DNA of 14,770 bases, from assembly GCA_964561165.1 (NCBI GenBank), contig CAZLOJ010000029.1, forward strand, positions 1-14,770, given 5' to 3'. A program made the translations under genes and the position numbers. Source of the DNA: IMCC26077 sp964561165 (GTDB taxonomy: Bacteria > Actinomycetota > Actinomycetes > Nanopelagicales > Nanopelagicaceae). Below, piece after piece: positions 1-5,625 of this stretch. The notes beneath the pieces were generated by a model that saw only the letters and a list, made by a program, of their open reading frames with translations, was not told the DNA's origin and searched no databases. How positions within the stretch are numbered: the stretch's first letter is position 1; each line of letters begins with the position of its first letter.

Positions 1-227
1 TAGGTCCTGAAGAATCTGAGAGCCAGATAGATCAAGAAGAGAGCCAAAAAGGTTCCGATCGCGATGCGGAAATTCTTCGCGAAAAACCTCCGCATCACTA
101 AATGTGTAGTGAACTCTCGAGCTGAAATCGCATAGGTAATCAAGGCACCAATTGATTGCAAGATTAAATGTCGATCAGCAGTAGTGGTGATTCGAAGAAA
201 TGCTCGTTCAATATTTTTTGTCGGCAT
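1..227 (-). CDS. Partial gene: small membrane-anchored protein, function unknown (C-terminus off the left edge)
   Basis: The minus strand is open from an ATG at 227-225 to the window edge, giving 75 residues with no stop. A GGAG Shine-Dalgarno motif lies at 240-237, nine bases before the ATG. The N-terminal 50 residues are polar and basic (starts MPTKNIERAF). They are followed by one strong hydrophobic stretch at about residues 55-72 (IAIGTFLALFLIYLALRFF), so the product looks like a single-pass protein with a cytoplasmic head and an exported remainder that is not visible. It lies downstream of the FmdB gene on the same strand and is probably co-transcribed with it. In other actinobacteria a SAF/CpaB-like protein with an N-terminal membrane anchor often sits next to fmdB. 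That would fit, but it is a guess from context because the diagnostic domain would lie outside the window. Confidence 0.6.
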   Translation of the reverse strand, partial: MPTKNIERAFLRITTTADRHLILQSIGALITYAISAREFTTHLVMRRFFAKNFRIAIGTFLALFLIYLALRFFRT

Positions 228-266
228 TGCGCCAGGCTCCCATAATGTGGGAGTACCGAAGCAGAG
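228..266 (-). promoter_or_regulatory. Hairpin containing the Shine-Dalgarno of the left-edge gene
   Basis: CTCCCA at 237-242 and TGGGAG at 248-253 form a perfect 6-bp stem with a 5-base loop. Read on the minus strand, the 3' arm TGGGAG contains the GGGAG/GGAG ribosome binding site of the gene starting at 227. There is no T-run after it, so a simple intrinsic terminator for fmdB is less likely than an element that tunes translation of the downstream gene. The structure is seen in the sequence. The regulatory role is inference. Confidence 0.45.
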
Positions 267-500
267 CTAATCCTTAGCTGTGGAAGAGGGCGCACTGCTA
301 TCAGATCCGCCGCTTGAGCCACCTTTACGTGAGTCGGTTCGATAGAAGCCAGACCCTTTGAAGTGGACGCCAACGGGGGCAAATACTTTCCGCGCAGCGG
401 CAGCGCATGTCGGGCATGGTTGATCCGAGGAATCAGTGAAGGAACGGCTCGCTTCGAAATCTAATTCGCAGCTATCGCAGTAGTACTGATAGGTCGGCAC
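267..500 (-). CDS. FmdB-family zinc-ribbon protein
   Basis: A 77-residue protein beginning MPTYQYYCDSC, the signature opening of the FmdB/CxxC_CXXC_SSSS regulatory-protein family. Two knuckles, C8-x2-C11 and C29-x2-C32, would bind one zinc ion. The last 20 residues are a low-complexity Ser/Gly tail (GGSSGGSDSSAPSS), also typical of the family in actinobacteria. The start is GTG at 500-498 with a GGAAGG motif about 10 bases upstream, and it gives the expected family N-terminus. The family name comes from a gene near formamidase/amidase loci, but no biochemical function is established. A role as a small nucleic-acid-binding or regulatory protein is only assumed. It is divergent from copC (112 bp between starts) and is followed by the membrane protein gene at the left edge. 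Confidence 0.9.
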   Translation of the reverse strand: MPTYQYYCDSCELDFEASRSFTDSSDQPCPTCAAAARKVFAPVGVHFKGSGFYRTDSRKGGSSGGSDSSAPSSTAKD

Positions 501-547
501 GTGGCGCCCCTTCCGTTAAATCATCGAGAATCTCTCACGAACTGCAA

Positions 548-570
548 CCCACGTAGTTTAGAACCGTGGG
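548..570. promoter_or_regulatory. Inverted repeat in the fmdB/copC divergent region
   Basis: CCCACG at 548-553 is repeated as CGTGGG at 565-570 with an 11-base spacer. It lies midway between the divergent starts of fmdB (500) and copC (613), and its spacer covers the proposed -35 of copC. The position would suit an operator for a dimeric regulator. No regulator family is recognisable from the half-site, and a 6-bp half-site can arise by chance. Confidence 0.3.
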
Positions 571-606
571 ACGATAGGGTCTAATCGAAGAAGAACTGGG
601 GGAGGT
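557..606 (+). promoter_or_regulatory. Candidate promoter and ribosome binding site of copC
   Basis: TTTAGA (557-562) and TCTAAT (580-585) are spaced by 17 bases and resemble a vegetative -35/-10 pair, with transcription expected near 592. An alternative -10 of the actinobacterial TAnnnT type is TAGGGT at 575-580. A strong Shine-Dalgarno, GGAGGT at 601-606, precedes the ATG at 613 by six bases and decides that start over the second ATG at 631. Confidence 0.4.
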
Positions 607-612
607 CTACCC

Positions 613-1197
613 ATGAGGCGAGTGCAAACCATGAAAATTTCGCGCGTTAGCCTGGCGATATTTCTCGTGGCGTTTGGCGCACTTACCTCTAGCCCTGCTC
701 AAGCGCTGGAGTTGATTAGCGCTGACCCCGCTGCAAACTCGACTATCAAAAGCGCACCAGGTGCGATTACCTTGACGCTCTCTAGTGAAATCATTGAGAC
801 AGGCAGTTCGATGAGCGTTCGAGCTCCAAGTGGAAGCGCTGTCGATGATGGCTCACTCTTAATTGATGGTGTGCAAGCCCTGATAGGACTTGCAAAGTTA
901 ACTGAAAGTGGTCGTTACACCGTTGATTATCAATTTATGAGCACCGATGGCGAACTTCTTGCAGGGTCGTACACCTTTACGTTTGATGCACCAGCTGTGG
1001 TAACAACTCCCACTACTAGTCCGTCGCAATCGCCAATCCCAGACGAGAGCGAAGAGAGTCAGGCAGAAGTAACTGGCAAAAGTTCGCTTGCCACTGACAT
1101 CTTCATGATTTCTCTTCTCATCATCTCCTTTTTAGTTTTGATCTTCATCGCACGATCTCTACGGAATACAAAACCAAAAAGACGTAAGAAGAAATGA
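613..1197 (+). CDS. copC: CopC-like exported, membrane-tethered protein lacking the copper-binding histidines
   Basis: A 194-residue protein with a signal peptide (basic start, hydrophobic core at about 12-25, cleavage expected after the AQA at 29-31). A CopC-type beta domain (about 32-124), a Pro/Thr/Ser-rich linker (about 126-145), one transmembrane helix (about 161-180) and a basic tail (KPKRRKKK) follow. Family features include the S-x-DP-A opening, the GRYTVDY strand and the STDG motif. Known CopC proteins bind Cu(II) with a histidine at mature residue 1 and another in the SADGH motif. Here the predicted mature N-terminus is Leu-Glu and the motif reads STDGE (E114), so both are gone. The gene overlaps the CopD-CtaG gene by 4 bp (ATGA), which supports a joint function in periplasmic copper handling for cytochrome oxidase, but metal binding by this copy is doubtful. 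Alternative: a structural YcnI/YtkA-like beta protein. Confidence 0.82.
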   Translation: MRRVQTMKISRVSLAIFLVAFGALTSSPAQALELISADPAANSTIKSAPGAITLTLSSEIIETGSSMSVRAPSGSAVDDGSLLIDGVQALIGLAKLTESGRYTVDYQFMSTDGELLAGSYTFTFDAPAVVTTPTTSPSQSPIPDESEESQAEVTGKSSLATDIFMISLLIISFLVLIFIARSLRNTKPKRRKKK

Positions 1198-3020
1198 TTT
1201 CACTCTTTAAGTTTCTCTCACTTGCAAGCGCCTTTTCTCTCGTCGGAATCTTTCTTGCCCTGGCTTTTCTGTTAGATGAAATTGAAGGCTATTTCCAAGA
1301 TTCGGGGATCAAGTTAAAGCGATTACTGCCACCGATTGCAGCTCTTTGGTCGCTCTCATCCATCGGTACCTTCTTAGCGGACCTCGCAGAGATTGTTGAT
1401 CGACCAATTCTGGAAGTCTTCGATGGCAATCTCATCAGATCTTTCGCGTTACAAGTTGTGTTAGGAAAAGTTCTTCTCATCAACATCATCGCAGCGCTCA
1501 TAGTGCTGTTTTTCGTTCCGTTCATCAAACGCACAGGTGGTGCCGTTGCGCTGTTACTGATTACCTTGATTGGCTTGCTGGCACCGTATCTTGAGAATCA
1601 CAACGCTTCTGCCGGTCACCACATGCTTGCGGTAGGACTAGTTGTCGTGCACGTACTTGCATTGTCGTTCTGGGTTGGCGGTCTCATAGCGCTGACGCTG
1701 ATGAGCGCAAGCAGTCGAAAGCTCGCCCACAAGCGTTTTCACCACATTGCGCTCTGGTCGCTTGCCACGGTCGCCCTTACTGGCATTGTCAATGGTTGGG
1801 TTCGACTTGGATCGTTAAGTCAGATTGGGAGCAACTACGGATTGCTACTTCTGGGAAAATCTCTTTTACTAGGGCTGATATTTATTGTTGCCTTCAAGGG
1901 TTACAAGAGAAATCTAGAGAGCGTTACTGAGCAATCGCTCGTTCGCCAACTCACAATAGAAGCTCTTCTCTTCGGGCTAACGATGGCTATGGCGATAATT
2001 CTCGGGAGGACAGCGCCACCAGAAATGAGCAACAGCGCTGCGATTGATCCAATTTTGGGTTCAGTAATGCCGCAGCCGCCCACACTCTCGAGAGTTCTAC
2101 TGGGCTACGAGCCGAATGGGCTCTTCTTAGCGCTTCTAGTTATCCTCGTGGCGCTCTATATAAAGGGTGTAGTTGTTCTCACTCGCCGTGGCGATAAATG
2201 GCCAATCAACCGCACAATCTTCTTTGCGCTGGGAATTAGCGTTGCAGATTTTGCCGTGAATGGGGGCTTGGGCGTCTATTCCCATGTTGCTTTCTCATTC
2301 CACATGGTTGCACACATGGCGCTTGCAACTTTAGCGCCAATCGGAATCGTCTTGGGTGCGCCGATTACGCTCGCGCTGCGCACGCTCCCTATCGGGCGAA
2401 CTTCTCAAGAGAGAGGTGTGCGTGGCTTCGCCCTCGCCTTACTTCATTCTCGTTATTCCCAGTTCTTGACTAATCCGATTGTTGCCATGTTGATTTTTGA
2501 TGTATCGATGTTCGCGCTGTATTTCACAGACCTGTTCCAATGGTTGATGAGTTACCACTTTGGACATTTCTTTATGGAGATGCATTTCTTAATCGCAGGA
2601 TTTCTATTCTTTGCCGCGCTCATTGGTATCGATCCGGTTCCCAACAAATTCCCATTTATCGCACGAATAGTTGTGATACTCGCTGCCATGAGCATCCACG
2701 CGTTTTTCTCCATTTCGCTAATGTCATCGAGCGTTCTTGTCGATGGCGGATACTTCGCTGGACTTGATCGACCATGGTGGCCAGATTTATTGGCTGATCA
2801 GAAGACTGGAGCAGCTTTTGGTTGGGCGTTTGGAGAGGTCCCGATTCTGTTAGCCCTTGCGGCAACCTTCGTGCAATGGGTGCGCTCGGATTCTCATGAA
2901 GCAGCGCGTCTGGAACGTAGTTCCGAGCGGGCGCGAGCAGCAGGAGTTCCCGATGAGGTCGATCGCTACAACAACTATCTCAAATCACTAGACCAGCGAG
3001 ACCAGCGAGACCAGCGCTAG
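1194..3020 (+). CDS. CopD-CtaG fusion: copper transport / cytochrome oxidase assembly membrane protein
   Basis: A 608-residue multispanning membrane protein built from two known parts. The first half carries a CopD-type copper-transport region, with the His-rich stretch NHNASAGHHM and the motif SFWVGGLIAL near residues 137-170. The second half (about 300-570) is a CtaG (caa3-type oxidase assembly) domain. It is recognised by YSHVAFSFHMVAHM near 360-375, APIGIVLGAPITLALR, the His-rich GHFFMEMHFL and GIDPVPNKFP. Such fusions are common in actinobacteria, where they help deliver copper to the oxidase Cu-B centre. About 15 or more hydrophobic segments are visible. The ATG at 1194 overlaps the copC stop, so translation is coupled. 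The C-terminus is a charged cytoplasmic tail ending in a triple DQR repeat. The next gene starts 32 bp later and is unrelated, but may share the transcript. Confidence 0.88.
   Translation: MISLFKFLSLASAFSLVGIFLALAFLLDEIEGYFQDSGIKLKRLLPPIAALWSLSSIGTFLADLAEIVDRPILEVFDGNLIRSFALQVVLGKVLLINIIAALIVLFFVPFIKRTGGAVALLLITLIGLLAPYLENHNASAGHHMLAVGLVVVHVLALSFWVGGLIALTLMSASSRKLAHKRFHHIALWSLATVALTGIVNGWVRLGSLSQIGSNYGLLLLGKSLLLGLIFIVAFKGYKRNLESVTEQSLVRQLTIEALLFGLTMAMAIILGRTAPPEMSNSAAIDPILGSVMPQPPTLSRVLLGYEPNGLFLALLVILVALYIKGVVVLTRRGDKWPINRTIFFALGISVADFAVNGGLGVYSHVAFSFHMVAHMALATLAPIGIVLGAPITLALRTLPIGRTSQERGVRGFALALLHSRYSQFLTNPIVAMLIFDVSMFALYFTDLFQWLMSYHFGHFFMEMHFLIAGFLFFAALIGIDPVPNKFPFIARIVVILAAMSIHAFFSISLMSSSVLVDGGYFAGLDRPWWPDLLADQKTGAAFGWAFGEVPILLALAATFVQWVRSDSHEAARLERSSERARAAGVPDEVDRYNNYLKSLDQRDQRDQR
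2991..3017 (+). repeat. Three tandem 9-bp units encoding DQR-DQR-DQR
   Basis: The unit GACCAGCGA is present at 2991-2999 and 3000-3008, and as GACCAGCGC at 3009-3017, directly before the TAG stop. It is in frame and adds a hydrophilic Asp-Gln-Arg tail to the CopD-CtaG protein. Near-perfect identity suggests recent slippage, so the copy number may vary between strains. Confidence 0.9.
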
Positions 3021-3052
3021 CAAACTCAGCCAACTTCTGCCTTAATTGGGGG

Positions 3053-4195
3053 ATGGAACCGCTCTTCTTATTACCACCTGAGTATCAAGCGCTCCGCGAA
3101 TCTGTGCGCGCGCTCGCCGAATCAAAAATCGCGCCTGCAGCGCGAGAGGTGGATGAGCAAGCCCGTTTTCCGCAAGAGGCCGCGCTTGCCTTACAAAATG
3201 CAGGACTGGCAGCAGCGCACGTTCCTGAGGAATTCGGTGGCGAAGGAGCAGATGCCCTTGGCGTAGTGATCATCATCGAAGAGGTTGCTCGAGTATGCGG
3301 TTCTTCTTCGTTGATTCCTGCCGTCAATAAATTGGGCTCCCTGCCACTAATACTTGCCGGCACCGCTGAGCAGAAGCAGCGCTGGCTCACGCCGCTTGCT
3401 CAAGGAAAAGGTTTCTCATATTGCCTCTCTGAATCGGAAGCTGGTTCAGATGCCGCGGCAATGCGCACTAAAGCAGTCAAAAAAGATGGCGGCTGGGTTC
3501 TCAGTGGCAGCAAGAAGTGGATTTCTAACGCTGGTGAATCTGAGTTCTATACCGTGCTCGCGAGCACAGATAGCTCTAAGGGTTCGAAGGGAATTTCAGC
3601 ATTCGTCGTCGAAAAAAGTGATTCTGGGGTTTCATTTGGGGCGCACGAGAAGAAGATGGGTTTTCGAGGTTCACCAACTCGAGAGGTGTACTTTGATGAA
3701 GTACAACTGAGCGCGGATCGAATGCTGGGTGCTGAAGGAACCGGATTCGCACTTGCGATGAAGACACTTGATCACACCCGAATCACAATTGCAGCTCAAG
3801 CGCTTGGGATTGCGCAAGGAGCTTTCGAAGTGGCAATGAACTATTCCCATCAACGAAAGCAATTTGGAAAAGAAATCTTTGATTTTCAGGCGATTCAGTT
3901 CATGCTCGCGGATATGGCGATGAAAATCGAAGCAGCGCGACAATTAACCTACGCCGCTGCAGTAAAGAGTGAGAACTCTGAGGCAGACTTGACCTTTTTC
4001 TCAGCCGCAAGCAAGTGCTATGCAACAGACGTCGCGATGGAAGTTACGACTAATGCGGTGCAAGTTCTCGGAGGGTATGGATATGTTTCTGATTATCCAG
4101 TCGAGCGAATGATGCGTGATGCAAAGCTCACTCAGATTTATGAAGGCACCAATCAGGTGCAACGAATTGTTATGGCGCGCAACCTTCCGCAGTAA
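3053..4195 (+). CDS. Acyl-CoA dehydrogenase (short/branched-chain type)
   Basis: A 380-residue FAD-dependent acyl-CoA dehydrogenase that would introduce the alpha-beta double bond in acyl-CoA during fatty-acid or branched-chain amino-acid breakdown and pass electrons to electron-transfer flavoprotein. Both family signatures are clear: YCLSESEAGSD at residues 123-133, and VLGGYGYVSDYPVERMMRD leading to the catalytic base Glu364 in IYEGTNQ. A glutamate at that place is typical of short-chain, butyryl- and 2-methyl-branched-chain enzymes. The length is normal and the C-terminus (RIVMARNL) is complete. The ATG at 3053 is preceded by GGGGG at 3048-3052 with almost no spacing, so the ribosome binding site is odd. 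No later start would keep the N-terminal helix. The exact substrate cannot be read from the sequence. It converges with the folate cyclo-ligase, with seven bases between the stops. Confidence 0.93.
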   Translation: MEPLFLLPPEYQALRESVRALAESKIAPAAREVDEQARFPQEAALALQNAGLAAAHVPEEFGGEGADALGVVIIIEEVARVCGSSSLIPAVNKLGSLPLILAGTAEQKQRWLTPLAQGKGFSYCLSESEAGSDAAAMRTKAVKKDGGWVLSGSKKWISNAGESEFYTVLASTDSSKGSKGISAFVVEKSDSGVSFGAHEKKMGFRGSPTREVYFDEVQLSADRMLGAEGTGFALAMKTLDHTRITIAAQALGIAQGAFEVAMNYSHQRKQFGKEIFDFQAIQFMLADMAMKIEAARQLTYAAAVKSENSEADLTFFSAASKCYATDVAMEVTTNAVQVLGGYGYVSDYPVERMMRDAKLTQIYEGTNQVQRIVMARNLPQ

Positions 4196-4202
4196 ATCCG
4201 CT

Positions 4203-4706
4203 CTATATAAATCGAGTGATTCCCCGCTCAGTCGCGACCGCATCGACTCGCACATCGTGCGCCTCTTCAGGTAGATCGTCCTGTGTGAAACAGATGCTAT
4301 CTATCAGGGCAACCTTCCACCCCGGAAGTTGCGGCAGCGCTCGGTCGAACGATCCACCACCTTGGCCAAGGCGCACCCCTCGTGTATCAACCGCAAGCGC
4401 TGGCACAATCACCATGTCTATTGCGGCGAGCTCAGATGCGCTCACTTCAGCACCATCATGGAGCCATGTGAGTGATTTATCAGGATTCATCCGGGGAAGG
4501 AGAAGCTGTTTACCGAGTGCACGTAATGCATCATGGAGCGCGAACGTATCGGGTTCATCTCCGTATGACTGAAAAGATGCAATCATCTGCGCAGTTGCGA
4601 GTTCTGGTGCTCGAAGGAGGAGCTGACCTGGGGCAGTTCGATCGAGAGACTGTACTTTCATCCGAAGTTCACGAAAGCGCCCACGCGCCTCTTTCTTACT
4701 CTCCAT
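4203..4706 (-). CDS. 5-formyltetrahydrofolate cyclo-ligase
   Basis: A 167-residue ATP-dependent enzyme that converts 5-formyl-THF to 5,10-methenyl-THF, returning a stored or inhibitory folate to one-carbon metabolism. The diagnostic segment is at residues 101-122: VPALAVDTRGVRLGQGGGSF followed by DR, equivalent to the family's VPGLAFD..G.RLGYGGGYYDR. The usual LP then E-x-HD-x-x-VD stretch (145-155) follows, and the N-terminal KKEARGRFR (4-12) is typical. The frame is open much further upstream (to 4853), but that would run through galU. The ATG at 4704-4706 is preferred because it gives the family N-terminus and has a TACGCT -10 placed for leaderless transcription. A GTG at 4730-4728 is the alternative. 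It is slightly short for the family. Same neighbour and orientation as Rv0992c beside galU in Mycobacterium. Confidence 0.88.
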   Translation of the reverse strand: MESKKEARGRFRELRMKVQSLDRTAPGQLLLRAPELATAQMIASFQSYGDEPDTFALHDALRALGKQLLLPRMNPDKSLTWLHDGAEVSASELAAIDMVIVPALAVDTRGVRLGQGGGSFDRALPQLPGWKVALIDSICFTQDDLPEEAHDVRVDAVATERGITRFI

Positions 4707-4712
4707 GCGAGC

Positions 4713-4723
4713 AGCGTAAGGTG
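4713..4723. promoter_or_regulatory. Overlapping divergent -10 elements of the cyclo-ligase and galU genes
   Basis: On the minus strand TACGCT (4718 to 4713) ends exactly seven bases before the cyclo-ligase ATG at 4706, the spacing of a leaderless actinobacterial TAnnnT promoter. On the plus strand TAAGGT (4717-4722) lies 10 bases before the galU ATG at 4732, and the overlapping AAGGTG (4718-4723) could instead be the galU Shine-Dalgarno. The two hexamers share positions 4717-4718. Clear -35 elements were not found for either. Confidence 0.4.
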
Positions 4724-4731
4724 TAACCACT

Positions 4732-5625
4732 ATGAAGAAGCAAGCCGGAATCAAACACGCGGTCATTCCGGCCGCCGGACTTGGCACTCGGTTTCTCCCT
4801 GCGACTAAAGCCATCCCGAAAGAGATGCTCCCGGTTGTCGATAAACCTGCCATTCAGTATGTAGTTGAAGAGGCCTACTCAGCAGGCTTTACCGACGTAC
4901 TGTTGATTACCGGGCATAACAAGGGAGCTCTTGTCGATCATTTCGCACAAGCTCCAGAATTGGAACAGACTCTGCATGCACGAGGTGATGCAGAGCGATT
5001 GTCGGCCTTGAGACATCTCAATATGCTTCCGCCGCTCCACACAGTTCGACAAGAGAGCGCACGTGGATTAGGTGATGCGGTGTTAAGCGCGGCTGAGCAC
5101 GTTGGTGATTCACCATTTGCGGTACTGCTTGGTGATGATCTGATCGAACCCAGTGATCTGCTGTGGCAGAAGATGCTTGATGTGCATGCACGTCATGGTG
5201 GCTCAGTTCTCGCGTTGATGGAGGTGCCAGATGACGATGTATCAAAGTACGGAATTGCAGCAATCACTGGAGCGGATCCTGCCCAGGTAATTGATCTCGT
5301 AGAGAAACCCTCAAAAGCAGAGGCCCCGAGCAACTACGCGATTATTGGTCGATACATTTTATCTCCAGCCATCTTTTCGATTCTTCGCCATACCGCCGCA
5401 GGTAAAGGTGGCGAAGTGCAACTTACCGATGCAATCGCTACGCTCGCCAGCGATGAAAACATTGGCGGTCCTGTTCATGCGGTGGTCGTTGACGTTCGTC
5501 GCTTTGATACCGGGGATCGATTGAGCTATCTCAAGACAGTTGTCGAGTTTGCGACGCGTCGAGATGACCTCGGTCCCGATTTTGCGAAATGGCTGAAAGG
5601 GTACGTGCGAGGGCTCGATGATTAG
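4732..5625 (+). CDS. galU: UTP-glucose-1-phosphate uridylyltransferase
   Basis: A 297-residue nucleotidyltransferase making UDP-glucose from UTP and glucose-1-phosphate, the donor for cell-envelope glycans, glycolipids and trehalose. The nucleotide-binding signature lies at residues 13-34 (PAAGLGTRFLPATKAIPKEM, then LP). D135/D136 in LLGDDLI would hold the magnesium, and K192 in the VEKP motif contacts the sugar phosphate. Length and C-terminus are normal for GalU. The ATG at 4732 is favoured by AAGGTG at 4718-4723, and it gives the standard N-terminus a few residues before HAVIPAAG. The 3' end overlaps the next gene (glp) by 8 bp, so galU heads an operon glp-rimJ-sepX. It is divergent from the folate cyclo-ligase by 25 bp, the same arrangement as in Mycobacterium. 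Confidence 0.96.
   Translation: MKKQAGIKHAVIPAAGLGTRFLPATKAIPKEMLPVVDKPAIQYVVEEAYSAGFTDVLLITGHNKGALVDHFAQAPELEQTLHARGDAERLSALRHLNMLPPLHTVRQESARGLGDAVLSAAEHVGDSPFAVLLGDDLIEPSDLLWQKMLDVHARHGGSVLALMEVPDDDVSKYGIAAITGADPAQVIDLVEKPSKAEAPSNYAIIGRYILSPAIFSILRHTAAGKGGEVQLTDAIATLASDENIGGPVHAVVVDVRRFDTGDRLSYLKTVVEFATRRDDLGPDFAKWLKGYVRGLDD

Noticed and set aside
164..382. Minus-strand reading frame of 72 residues across the fmdB 3' end
   Set aside because: It is a shadow out of frame with both fmdB and the left-edge gene, with no recognisable features and no ribosome binding site.
4216..4726. Two plus-strand reading frames antisense to the cyclo-ligase
   Set aside because: Compositionally they look like reverse-strand shadows of a conserved enzyme gene and encode no recognisable domain.
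4707..4853. Upstream extension of the 5-formyl-THF cyclo-ligase frame to an ATG at 4853
   Set aside because: The extra residues have no family similarity and lie entirely antisense to the conserved N-terminal signature of galU. The start at 4706 gives the expected N-terminus.
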